This document shows positions 1-7,038 of a stretch of 9,840 nt of DNA, piece after piece. The stretch comes from Parachlamydiaceae bacterium (lineage in GTDB: Bacteria > Chlamydiota > Chlamydiia > Chlamydiales > Parachlamydiaceae): assembly GCA_013815395.1 (NCBI GenBank), contig JACDGH010000078.1, positions 1-9,840 of the forward strand, in the 5' to 3' direction. Made by a program: the position numbers and the translations under genes. The notes beneath the pieces were generated by a model, which was not told the origin of the DNA, ran no database searches, and worked only from the letters and a program-made list of their open reading frames with translations. Position 1 is the stretch's first letter. Every line of letters begins with the position of its first letter.

Positions 1-122
1 TTTGTATACGGCTTTCTTCAGATTCCACCTCACGATGGACACCCTTGCCTTCACTAATGGTTCTCCTTACCAGAGCCCATAAAGGACTTTCACCTTTTAG
101 CTTAACGCCATACCGGTCGCAC
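1..122 (-). mobile_element. Group II intron, 5' end (domain I), truncated by the left edge
   Basis: Read on the minus strand from 122 leftwards, the sequence opens with GTGCGACCGGTATGGCG, matching the GUGYG start of group II introns. It is followed by blocks typical of domain I in bacterial introns: a 'GGTGAAAGTCC' stretch, a 'GGAGAACC' block, 'AAGGCAAGGGTGTCC', and 'GTGAGGTGGAATCTGAAG' near the window end. Group II introns are self-splicing retroelements that usually encode a reverse transcriptase/maturase in domain IV. That ORF, if present, would lie outside the window to the left. The 5' splice site is placed between 123 and 122. The intron class cannot be fixed from this fragment, and whether the element is full length or a truncated relic cannot be seen. 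Confidence 0.85.
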
Positions 123-125
123 TAG

Positions 126-144
126 CCTGAGCGTCTCGCTCTGG
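126..144. repeat. Hairpin in the 5' exon next to the group II intron insertion site
   Basis: On the minus strand this reads CCAGAGCGAGACGCTCAGG: an 8-bp stem with one mismatch (126-133 against 137-144) and a 3-nt loop. The stem ends three bases before the intron start. Some bacterial group II introns, class C in particular, target DNA just downstream of terminator-like stems, so this could be the target hairpin. No T-run follows it, so it is not an obvious rho-independent terminator by itself. Confidence 0.6.
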
Positions 145-484
145 AACAAAATGGGGAACATATTTTACTGAGTGATTTTTTTATAGATCGAGGAGATTAC
201 TCAGCCAAGTCTCGCCACGCTTTCTGCCGCAACTAGCATTTTAGTTTATCTCTATCATACTGTCCATTATATCTGGAATTATCAGGTCAATTCATGCTTT
301 TTGTCTGAAAAGATAGGTTGAAGCTGCAATATTTCTGGATTTTTTTTCGTCATTTTGGGATGCTGTTATCATTAAATTAGCTCGTTGTTTTTTTCAGAAA
401 GAAATGTTACCGTTGTTAACTTTGAATATTAAGATCAATTTTAATTCTTCATCTCCACATCTCATGGTAAATTTATAATAGAGT
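145..484. other. Gene-free stretch, possible degraded mobile-element remnant
   Basis: No convincing gene was found on either strand; only very short reading frames occur, for example 23 codons on the minus strand at 394-465. On the minus strand around 185-240, two overlapping frames give short runs rich in Trp, Arg and Lys that end in stops. They look like decayed coding sequence, but I could not assign them. A 9-bp inverted repeat with one G-T pair lies at 168-176 and 196-204 (CTGAGTGAT against ATTACTCAG); it has no U-tract and could be an element end or a chance structure. Base composition is as AT-rich as the coding parts. A TATAAT hexamer at 474-479 has no good -35 partner and sits too close to the following gene to be called a promoter. 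Confidence 0.4.
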
Positions 485-809
485 TTAAGCAAAAAAACTC
501 GAAAACGATTAAGAGAACTTATTACAATAGCTTATGCAAAGGAGCTTAATCAAGCTCTCTTGGATTTGGCAAAGAAGTTTGATGATTGGAAAGATAAAAA
601 AACCGATTGGTGGGAATTAAGCGACTACATCCACAAATTCCATGAAGATATTTCGCACGATTTATTTAATACTTATAACATGAACGGTGTAGATAACGTT
701 TACCTGATTGCAAGAGTTCCTAGCCAAAAATCTTATAGGTAGAGAAGATATTCCCAGTAAAGCTATTGATGCTGTTGAGAAATGTATGCGTTTATTTGAA
801 AGCAATTAA
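485..809 (+). pseudogene. Broken small conserved gene (start codon lost, frameshift near 717-721)
   Basis: The frame opens after two stops (476-481). From 485 it reads L-SKKTRKRLRELITIAYAKE and continues to ...NVYLIARV. A shift of one base near 717-721 then moves to another frame that continues LAKNLIGREDIPSKAID...CMRLFESN and stops at 807-809. Joined, the two parts give a small acidic/basic protein of about 107 residues. The pattern (basic N-terminus, 'ELSDYIHKFH', 'ISHDLFNTYN', 'AR.LA..LI.REDIP') resembles, from memory, a widespread small uncharacterised bacterial family encoded next to the gene that follows. Methionine would be expected where TTA (485-487) stands, so two independent lesions are visible. 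A TTG at 560-562 could start a shorter 60-residue product, but this would lack the conserved N-terminus and end at the frameshift. A sequencing error could explain the frameshift but not the missing start codon. The function of the family is unknown to me. Confidence 0.65.
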
Positions 810-817
810 CGGAAATT

Positions 818-1138
818 ATGAAAATAAATAAAATATCTCAAGAATTGCTTCCTTGGATAGAAGTAAAAAAGAAACATCGCCTTTCTCAAATGCATATTCA
901 AATGGCTAGAGATTTAGGAACGGGCCCTAAAGGTTTTGGGAAATTAGATAATCACAAACAAGAACGATGGAAGGCCCCACTACCTCAATTTATTGAAGAA
1001 CTCTATTACAAACGCTTTAAGAAAGAAACTCCGGATCAAGTCCATTCTTTCGAACAACTCAGGGTAATGAAAAACAATAAAAAGTCGGAAAAGATGGCAA
1101 AAAAAGCCCTCAATTCTGAATCTGCCATTATATCTTAA
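818..1138 (+). CDS. Small conserved protein of unknown function, partner of the broken upstream gene
   Basis: This is an intact 106-residue protein, probably cytoplasmic, with no signal peptide or membrane segment. It starts at ATG 818, eight bases after the stop of the decayed gene, with a weak GGAA-type RBS. The body (residues about 13-75) has a strongly patterned core: WIEVKKKHRLSQMHIQMARD, then 'GPKGFGKLDNHKQERWKAPLP', then 'FIEELYYKRF'. From memory this is the signature of a widely distributed uncharacterised bacterial family, often found beside the family seen upstream. The tail from residue about 82 is Lys-rich and looks lineage-specific. The high Lys/Arg/His content and tight pairing with a second small gene could suit a nucleic-acid-binding or toxin/antitoxin-like pair. 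That is inference only: no catalytic motif is recognisable. Confidence 0.75.
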   Translation: MKINKISQELLPWIEVKKKHRLSQMHIQMARDLGTGPKGFGKLDNHKQERWKAPLPQFIEELYYKRFKKETPDQVHSFEQLRVMKNNKKSEKMAKKALNSESAIIS

Positions 1139-1156
1139 TACTTCAAGAGAAAATCA

Positions 1157-2308
1157 ATGAAAAACTTAATCCTACATCATACCCTTTTTTTTCTAATCTC
1201 CGCTCAACAGATATTTGGAAATGTCGAATTTTCCACTCCAGAAGTTGACAATGAAAATATTGAGGATGTTTATCTTCGGGCACCCAATTTTTCTGATGAA
1301 AATATTAGTGGCTTTAATGTGGGATTGCGACCCTATCGTAAATCAGGAATTCGCTTGGAAACTGAAATAATGGAAGGAAAAATCCTTATTCATAATTACG
1401 GGTATGGTGGTTCTGGATTGACATTGTCTCTAGGTGGAGCGCATGAAGTTCTCTCTATTTTGGAACAAGAAAAAATTAATAATCCTCAATTTGAGTCGAC
1501 ACAATGCGTAGCAATACTTGGTGCAGGCGTAATTGGATTAGCTACGGCCTATGAGCTAATGAATAGAGGGTACACCGTAAATATTTACGCTGAAAATTTT
1601 TCCCCAAACCTTACATCTAATGTTGCCGCGGGCATATGGAGTCCTCCTGTAAGTGAAAACGAGAACCAACAAAAATTAATAAAAAAAATGTTAGAAATTT
1701 CTAACCAGCGCTTTAAAGCTTGCATTTCATCTGCGCATCCGGAATTTGCAGGGGTTAGAATGTTAACCTGCTATAGTTTTAAAAAATTAGGCAATAGCAA
1801 TGTAGATCTAACAAATAAATTTCAAGAAAGCTTAACAGAAAAAAGAATTGTAAGAGTTCATTTTGATAACGGGATAATAAAAATTGGCAAGCGAAAACAG
1901 GAACTTGGCTTAGACGGAAAAATTTTTATGGATGACCTATATGCTAAAATCGTTTCCAAAGGAGCAAAAATTTACTCTAAGAAATTCTCTAATATAGATG
2001 ATGTAGTTTCTTTGAGTGAAAAGATAATTATAAATTGCACAAGTTTGGGATCGAGAAATCTCTTCAATGATCAAGATTTTGCTCCTGTGCGAGGACATTT
2101 AGTTTATTTTCAACCTCAAAAAGGCGTTGATTATATGTTATATCAAAATATTCCCGAAGACTCTAATTATTGGTTTTCAATATATCCCTGGAACGATCGA
2201 TTAATTTTAGGTGGTGTCTTTGAAAATGGAATGGAGAAACTTCAAATCGATTCAACTGTTACAAATAAATTAATTAAAAATGGCAAAGATTTTTTCAAAG
2301 AAAACTAA
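1157..2308 (+). CDS. Exported FAD-dependent D-amino-acid-oxidase-like oxidoreductase, circularly permuted
   Basis: The 383-residue protein belongs to the DAO family of FAD-dependent amine oxidases (flavin oxidation of a D-amino acid or similar amine, judged from family). Residues 1-21 form a Sec-type signal peptide without twin arginines. The order of motifs is unusual. VGLRPYRKSGIRLE (55-68) and IHNYGYGGSGLTLSLG (78-93), which end ordinary D-amino acid oxidases, come first. The Rossmann motif GAGVIG (122-127) follows, then TSNVAAGIWSPP (153-164), PVRGHLVYF (310-318) and LILGGVFENG (359-368). The protein stops in a helix just where an ordinary enzyme would enter the VGLRP segment, so it looks complete. 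The Arg of VGLRP corresponds to the carboxylate-binding Arg of D-amino acid oxidases. The ATG has an AGAGA RBS and lies 18 bases after the previous gene. Export of a flavoprotein by a non-Tat signal is odd. The family is sure; the substrate is unknown. Confidence 0.85.
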   Translation: MKNLILHHTLFFLISAQQIFGNVEFSTPEVDNENIEDVYLRAPNFSDENISGFNVGLRPYRKSGIRLETEIMEGKILIHNYGYGGSGLTLSLGGAHEVLSILEQEKINNPQFESTQCVAILGAGVIGLATAYELMNRGYTVNIYAENFSPNLTSNVAAGIWSPPVSENENQQKLIKKMLEISNQRFKACISSAHPEFAGVRMLTCYSFKKLGNSNVDLTNKFQESLTEKRIVRVHFDNGIIKIGKRKQELGLDGKIFMDDLYAKIVSKGAKIYSKKFSNIDDVVSLSEKIIINCTSLGSRNLFNDQDFAPVRGHLVYFQPQKGVDYMLYQNIPEDSNYWFSIYPWNDRLILGGVFENGMEKLQIDSTVTNKLIKNGKDFFKEN

Positions 2309-2392
2309 AAGATTGGAGTTCTTAAGAAGGACTTAGGAGCGGAGGTGATAAAAAGTTTAAGTGCATTTAGTATATCTCCACTCTCTAGAATA
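2309..2392. other. Convergent intergenic gap with imperfect inverted repeats, no clear terminator
   Basis: This 84-base gap separates convergent genes, where a terminator is expected. GAGCGGAG at 2337-2344 can pair imperfectly with CTCCACTC at 2376-2383 (seven of eight positions) across a loop of about 30 bases. A perfect 10-bp palindrome TTCTTAAGAA precedes it. Neither structure has a proper U-tract, so rho-dependent ending or read-through is as likely. Confidence 0.3.
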
Positions 2393-4462
2393 TTAGAATT
2401 TTTGATTGCTCAATAAATATCCATTTTTTAGCCAATCAAAGGCTGGTTGAGGAATGGCCATATGTTTTTGAATTACGTCTGATATCAATGCCAAACCATT
2501 AGCACTATTCGTAAATATAATAATGGCATTTTTAGAATCTTTAAATCCTACAACAAAGCATTTAAATCCATGATTATCCCCCCAATGCCAAAATGAATCT
2601 CCTGATTTTGAGCATTGAAGTCCCCATCCCAAACCCCATGAAATGGAATCGGATAGATGCTCTGAATACGTTTCAATAGAATTAATACAACCTTCTTGAA
2701 CTCTTATTTGAGGTTTAAACATTTCCATAAATGTTTCTGACTTCAGACCTTCTTCATTTAGCACAGCAGTAACAAATTTTCCATAATCTAAGGCATTGGT
2801 GTGCAAAGTGAATGCTGAATTTTGAGGTATGTTTACACAATTTTCAATTGGATTGCCCTCAGCATCATGACCAGAAGTTTTTTTATTATCATTTACCCAA
2901 ATAAAAGTACTATGGTTCATTTCCAAAGGAATGAATACATTTTTCTGCATATATTCTTCTAAAGTTAAACCAGTTAAATGTTCGACAACTTTTTGCAAAT
3001 ATAGAAAGCCCTCGCCTGAATAGCTAAACCTTTCACCAGGTTGAAAATGAATTTTTAAAGGTGCATCTTTTGGTCTCCAATTAGGAAAGCCGCAGGTATG
3101 ATTTAAAACCATTCTGGCTGTAATAAAATTCCGTTTTTTGTCGTTTTGCATGTCAGGATAGCTGAAATATTCAACTAAAGGTTTATCTAAATCCAATATT
3201 TTCTTCTCTACCAATTTTAAGAACCCATATGCGAAAACGGGTTTGCTAAGCGATGCAGCTTCAAACAATGTATGTGTATTAATCGAGTCATTGTTTTTTG
3301 AATTTTTTAATCCTATCTCTAAATTTAAGGCTATTTTACCCTTCTCAATGATTGCAAGAGAAATGCCTGGGACTTTTTTTTCTTTCATCAACAATTCAAT
3401 TTCATTTTTTGTAGGAAAATGTTGTGTCGCATCCATTTCTATTCCGTTAAATTTGTACTGAAAAAAACGTAACAAGTAACCATCTGGATCTTGGACCAAA
3501 AATTGATCATGGCAGATTTTTTGATCTCCAATTCGATACCACTTTTCTTCCATTTCAAAGAAGATGGGATATTCCGCATTCTTAAAAGTTTGATAAAGGC
3601 TCTGGACGTCCTGTACTTGTAACTGAAAGTGCATACCTAGACCCAATGGCTTTTCAATTTTTCCGGTTAACCCAAAGCGATTTTCGCCCGTAAATCCTTC
3701 GATCATGATTTGTGCATCGTTTTTTTCTAGCATTGCAAAATCATTTTCCGGTCGCTCATAGAGTATTTGAAAGCCTACTAATTGCGTATAGAAACCCAAA
3801 CTTTTTTTAAAATTGAATACTGTAAGTTCAGGGATGAGGCTTGATTTCTTTGCGCTATATGGGGTAGATAAAGATGAGATTATCTTACGCGTATCTTTTT
3901 GCCATTGCTCAAATGATAAGGCTGTCAGAACGTGATCTTCCCAATGATTATTAATGAATAGGTAATTTTTAGCATAACCTTCCACTGTAAAACCTAAGCG
4001 ATCCAAGACTTTAGCACTTCTTTTATTATTGGGCATGTAATTAGCCATGATTCTGTGAATGCCAAGGCCCTCGAAAAGTTGCTTAATGCCGGCTTCTAAA
4101 GCCTCAAACATTAAACCTTTGCCTTCATACTCGTAATCGATTTTGTAACCCAAGTAACAGGCTTGGAAAGCTCCATGAAAAATTTGGGTAAAGTTGCAAA
4201 AGCCTATTATCACTTCAGGATTTGCTTTAGCTCTTATAAAAAATCGAACTGATTTACCTTCCGCACACTCTTTTATCCAATTTTCCAAGCGTTGTAAAAT
4301 AGCTAAGTCAGGAGATATATTATTTTCAAGTTTAAATGTGCTTATTGATTCCCATTTTGACAAGTGAGTTCTATTTCGATTTTCGAAGTCTACAAGAGCA
4401 GAAAGATCTTCTAAACAAGGTGAACTTAAAATCAAATTAAAAGTTTCTATATTTTTCTGCAT
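2393..4462 (-). CDS. Triple fusion: RimJ-like GNAT acetyltransferase + VOC (bleomycin-resistance-like) + serine beta-lactamase-like hydrolase
   Basis: The 689-residue protein has three complete domains. Residues about 1-190 are a RimJ/RimL-type N-acetyltransferase: 'FHGAFQACYLGY', the acetyl-CoA loop YEYEGKGLMFEAL (110-122), 'IHRIMANYMPNNKRSAKVLDRLGF' and a 'HWEDHVLTAL' end, very close to RimJ, which acetylates the N-terminus of a ribosomal protein. Residues about 209-338 are a VOC domain of the glyoxalase/bleomycin-resistance type (LIPELTVFNFKKSLGFY, FLVQDPDGYLLRFFQ). Residues about 345-689 form a class C beta-lactamase/penicillin-binding-protein-like serine hydrolase with S404-L-S-K407 (SxxK), Y481-S-G483 (in the YxN position) and H626-W-G628 (in the KTG position). 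There is no signal peptide, so the hydrolase should be cytoplasmic, unlike true beta-lactamases; an esterase or peptidase role is possible. It is the last gene of the minus-strand cluster, 32 bases after the GNAT gene, and no clear RBS precedes it. Domains are certain; substrates are unknown. Confidence 0.9.
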   Translation of the reverse strand: MQKNIETFNLILSSPCLEDLSALVDFENRNRTHLSKWESISTFKLENNISPDLAILQRLENWIKECAEGKSVRFFIRAKANPEVIIGFCNFTQIFHGAFQACYLGYKIDYEYEGKGLMFEALEAGIKQLFEGLGIHRIMANYMPNNKRSAKVLDRLGFTVEGYAKNYLFINNHWEDHVLTALSFEQWQKDTRKIISSLSTPYSAKKSSLIPELTVFNFKKSLGFYTQLVGFQILYERPENDFAMLEKNDAQIMIEGFTGENRFGLTGKIEKPLGLGMHFQLQVQDVQSLYQTFKNAEYPIFFEMEEKWYRIGDQKICHDQFLVQDPDGYLLRFFQYKFNGIEMDATQHFPTKNEIELLMKEKKVPGISLAIIEKGKIALNLEIGLKNSKNNDSINTHTLFEAASLSKPVFAYGFLKLVEKKILDLDKPLVEYFSYPDMQNDKKRNFITARMVLNHTCGFPNWRPKDAPLKIHFQPGERFSYSGEGFLYLQKVVEHLTGLTLEEYMQKNVFIPLEMNHSTFIWVNDNKKTSGHDAEGNPIENCVNIPQNSAFTLHTNALDYGKFVTAVLNEEGLKSETFMEMFKPQIRVQEGCINSIETYSEHLSDSISWGLGWGLQCSKSGDSFWHWGDNHGFKCFVVGFKDSKNAIIIFTNSANGLALISDVIQKHMAIPQPAFDWLKNGYLLSNQKF

Positions 4463-4494
4463 AAATTAACTATATTAAGAGCATTAAATTCAGC

Positions 4495-4971
4495 CTAAGC
4501 TTCAATGAAAGGATTCCGAGCAATCAAAAGAACTTCATCTGCAGAAAACAAATTAGTGATCACAACTTCAGCCTGTGCATTTAAAACCTTCTTATAAAGC
4601 TTTTGAGCTTCATTATCAGTTCTAGTAGTCACCAAAATATGTTTAATTGTTGCATCTCTTTGCTTCAATTCTTTTTTAATTATTTTTAAAGACTCTGAAA
4701 TTAAAAGAGATCCAACCCCTTGCTTTTGTTTTGATGGAAGAACTGCAATTTGTTCTAATTCTAAAACGACTTCCCTGCGAAATCCGCTTTTTTCTATCCA
4801 TTGCACATAACCTAAAATCTCCTTTTCCTCCGCAACAAATAATCGAATTCTTGGATAAGCATTAAAATTGCATAAAAGCCATTCTTCTGAGTGCAGCTGT
4901 CTTGAAAATGCCTTGTGATGGATTTTGGCAACATTCGCAAGATCTTCTTTAATCATCGTTCTAACAATCAT
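4495..4971 (-). CDS. GNAT-family N-acetyltransferase
   Basis: This is a 158-residue single-domain acetyltransferase of the GNAT fold, transferring acetyl from acetyl-CoA to an amine. Visible elements are 'MIVRTMIKEDLANVAKIHHKAF' at the start, a hydrophobic strand 'RLFVAEEKEILGYVQW' (43-58), 'ELEQIAVLPSKQKQGVGSLLI' with the acetyl-CoA loop Q82-K-Q-G85-V-G87, and 'NEAQKLYKKV' near 120-129. The substrate cannot be told: such proteins act on small drugs, amino acids, polyamines or proteins. The ATG has a TAAGG RBS inside the last codons and stop of the upstream glycosyltransferase gene, eight bases away, which points to translational coupling. Confidence 0.85.
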   Translation of the reverse strand: MIVRTMIKEDLANVAKIHHKAFSRQLHSEEWLLCNFNAYPRIRLFVAEEKEILGYVQWIEKSGFRREVVLELEQIAVLPSKQKQGVGSLLISESLKIIKKELKQRDATIKHILVTTRTDNEAQKLYKKVLNAQAEVVITNLFSADEVLLIARNPFIEA

Positions 4972-4979
4972 GATCAGCC

Positions 4980-5888
4980 TTACTTTTTTTGAAAAAAAAT
5001 TTCCTCAAGATTATTAGCCTCAAATTTATCCCGAGTACATTGCCAAATAGGTATAACACGTCTTGACATTTCCATTAATAACTTACTTAAAAAGGGTCGA
5101 ATTTTCATCCATAACCAAATTTTTAAGTTAATTGTAACCCCTAACTTAAAACATTCATTTGTATTAACTTTTATCATCTCATCGATATCACTGAAATTAC
5201 CCGAAAGTTGTCCTGCTATCAATGGATGCGTCGCGTACCATTCTTCAATCTGCTGATACTTTGTGAACATCTCATCTACCGGAAAAATGATTTTAGATTT
5301 TAGGAGATCTTCTATTCGTCGTATCATTAAACTACATGAATGACGGTTAACAACATAAGCATGTGCTGCACAAGCGCTGTAAACGCGCATTAAGTGAGTT
5401 TTTTTAATAACAAATCCTGGCGAAGTTCCATAGATTGCCCCTAGCATTAAAACTTTCCAGTCAGAATTCAATTCATTGAAGCTTTTTTTTAAAATATTGG
5501 CCGCGTTTTCTATAAAAAAACAATCATCCTCTAATATTAGGGCTTTATCTTGATAATTTAAAATTTGAGATGCTAATTGCAAGGCTTTTAAATGACTTTT
5601 AAGACAGCCCAATACCCCAAATTGACGATTTGTAGGCACTTCGTAATTTGATTTTTCACTCTCCAATCGAATAATTTTTCTTGCCAATTCAGGCGATTCT
5701 TTTAAGCCATCAACTGCTCGCACACGGTGAAAATTAAGGCAATGTAATTCATTTAAATGTTTAGAAATTTGTTCCCATCGGTCAGGCCTACGGTCTAAGT
5801 TTATAACAAACACTTCACATTTCTCATTCCTTAAAACCTCTCCAAAATTAAAATCTGATCTATTTTTATCGCAAAGGGTTATAGACAT
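4980..5888 (-). CDS. Glycosyltransferase family 25 (LPS-type) protein
   Basis: The 302-residue protein has the hallmarks of family GT25 (LPS galactosyl/glucosyltransferases such as LgtB/LpsA, and collagen-type transferases). These are VFVINLDRRPDRW (26-38), 'VRAVDG' (56-61), 'GVLGCLKSHLKAL' (91-103) and the acidic LEDD motif (119-122), expected to bind the metal-nucleotide-sugar complex. AHAYVVNR (175-182) and PVDEMF (203-208), a second acidic site, follow. The C-terminal 60 residues contain a hydrophobic/basic stretch (about 250-285), perhaps for membrane association. It probably adds a sugar to lipopolysaccharide or another glycoconjugate at the inner membrane; a host-directed role is possible if secreted, but there is no signal peptide. 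The ATG has a good AAGGAA RBS. It lies between the kinase-like gene (27-base gap) and the GNAT gene (8-base gap). Confidence 0.85.
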   Translation of the reverse strand: MSITLCDKNRSDFNFGEVLRNEKCEVFVINLDRRPDRWEQISKHLNELHCLNFHRVRAVDGLKESPELARKIIRLESEKSNYEVPTNRQFGVLGCLKSHLKALQLASQILNYQDKALILEDDCFFIENAANILKKSFNELNSDWKVLMLGAIYGTSPGFVIKKTHLMRVYSACAAHAYVVNRHSCSLMIRRIEDLLKSKIIFPVDEMFTKYQQIEEWYATHPLIAGQLSGNFSDIDEMIKVNTNECFKLGVTINLKIWLWMKIRPFLSKLLMEMSRRVIPIWQCTRDKFEANNLEEIFFQKK

Positions 5889-5915
5889 GATTATTCCTTC
5901 TGCATCCCGATTTTG

Positions 5916-6608
5916 TTAAATTTTTTTTTCAATCACAAAGGGAACATTAATTTTATTTTCACCAATACAATCAGCATCAATAATACCAATTTTAGGGGGG
6001 TAAATATTAGCTATAATTCCGGCGTTATGATTAATCTTAGGAAGCAAATCGCACAAATTTGAAGCTTCAACAAATTTAAGATATTGAGCCATTGTAATTC
6101 TCTTATCTGGCCCATCAGGCACAGAATAATATTTTGCGAATTCAATTTTTTCTTCAATGATGACGGTAGTATTTGAAGCATTATAGAAATAAGATTCGGG
6201 AAGGTGTATACGATCAAAACTAGCTGCAATATCTCGAATTTGCAGAAGATTTTCGTGATGAATTCTAAGATTATCTCTTTCTGAAGATCTAGGCCCCTTA
6301 CCAAATTTAATTACCATTCCAGGTAAGCCAGGATGTTCAAATACTGTTTTTATCATACCCTTCCCTATCCTACTCCATTGTCCTACATTAATTTTACGCT
6401 CTCTTAAACTAATCTTGGATTGTATTTCTGTTATTTCCATTTGATGAAAATTCAAAAATGCAGAATGGGATGCTTCATTGGGCTTTTTGGGAAATGAAGA
6501 TTTTTTTTTACTAAATTGTTGTGGTAGTACAGAATGGTTTAGAATACATTTATCATTTGTGCCAATACCTAAAAGTAATCCTGTAAAACCTACTAATAAT
6601 TTAATCAT
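5916..6608 (-). CDS. Exported protein with a partial protein-kinase-like fold
   Basis: The 230-residue protein starts with a hydrophobic signal peptide (MIKLLVGFTGLLLGIGT), followed by a Ser/Lys-rich linker to about 65. Residues 76-213 recall a small kinase-like domain. IGKGMIKTVFEHPGLPGMVIKFG looks like a glycine loop followed by the ATP-lysine strand (K101). A helix follows with acidic residues (109-130), then VIIEEKIEF like a hinge (149-157), and HNAGIIANIYPPKIGIIDAD (194-213), which may correspond to the catalytic loop and the metal-binding D of DFG (D211/D213). The catalytic HxD aspartate is not visible and there is almost no C-lobe after 213, so it would be a short pseudokinase or degenerate kinase. 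The family is not recognised, and this reading is inference. A secreted, host-directed role would fit an intracellular bacterium. The gene lies 63 bases downstream of the CsaA-like gene, with a GGAT RBS near the ATG. Confidence 0.6.
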   Translation of the reverse strand: MIKLLVGFTGLLLGIGTNDKCILNHSVLPQQFSKKKSSFPKKPNEASHSAFLNFHQMEITEIQSKISLRERKINVGQWSRIGKGMIKTVFEHPGLPGMVIKFGKGPRSSERDNLRIHHENLLQIRDIAASFDRIHLPESYFYNASNTTVIIEEKIEFAKYYSVPDGPDKRITMAQYLKFVEASNLCDLLPKINHNAGIIANIYPPKIGIIDADCIGENKINVPFVIEKKI

Positions 6609-6671
6609 AGAAAAATCCTATATTAATTAAAGAACGTGTTATTATCACCTGTGTTCACTTTAGCGATTATC

Positions 6672-7028
6672 TCAAAAGAGTTTGCTTCCAATTTTAGCAG
6701 GAGCCATAGAAGTGATATAAGTGGCTTCGCCACTATCCGCTTTAGGATATTGAACCCCCAAAATTAAGACATCAGAAATGCTATTACCTATTTGTCGAGG
6801 AGAAAAGTTCAGAATTCCTAGAACAAGTTGATCCTTGATTTCTTCTGGATTATGGTGAGTAAATCTTCCCACACTTGTCCTAATTCCAAATTTTCCAAAA
6901 TCAATTGTCATTTTGTAAGCTTTTTTAAGAGCAGACGTCTCTTCCTCAACACTAATAACACGTCCTAGGCGAATTTCCAACAAATCAAAAGTTTCTTCCT
7001 TGGCTACGATTTCCTTTTCATTCGACAT
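6672..7028 (-). CDS. csaA: CsaA-like tRNA-binding-domain protein
   Basis: The 118-residue protein has the OB-fold of the C-terminal tRNA-binding domain family (CsaA, Trbp111, EMAP-II, the MetRS C-terminus). Key parts are DLLEIRLGRVISVEE (15-29), 'YKMTIDFGKFGIRTSVGR' (38-55), LVLGILNFSPRQIGN (68-82) and the end 'ISDVLILGVQY...KIGSKLF'. CsaA proteins form dimers that bind tRNA-like RNA and have been described as export-related chaperones. Length and ends match the family, apart from a short charged N-terminal extension of about 12 residues. A GAGGA RBS overlaps the end of the MarR-GNAT gene; the 10-base gap argues for co-transcription. The domain is sure, the exact role less so. Confidence 0.85.
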   Translation of the reverse strand: MSNEKEIVAKEETFDLLEIRLGRVISVEEETSALKKAYKMTIDFGKFGIRTSVGRFTHHNPEEIKDQLVLGILNFSPRQIGNSISDVLILGVQYPKADSGEATYITSMAPAKIGSKLF

Positions 7029-7038
7029 AATATCCTCA

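Noticed and set aside
168..204. Inverted repeat considered as a rho-independent terminator
   Set aside because: The T-run lies in the loop rather than after the stem, so it does not fit a terminator on either strand.
474..479. TATAAT considered as the -10 of the small-gene pair
   Set aside because: No -35 hexamer at 16-18 bases upstream, and transcription would begin at or after the expected start codon.
3243..3461. Plus-strand open frame of 72 codons inside the triple-fusion gene
   Set aside because: Lies entirely opposite the serine hydrolase domain, whose motifs are clear; no RBS and no recognisable protein.
6011..6304. Minus-strand open frame of 97 codons overlapping the kinase-like gene
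   Set aside because: Out-of-frame shadow of the exported kinase-like gene, which has a signal peptide, RBS and full length; composition (Ile/Leu-rich) is typical of AT-rich shadow frames.
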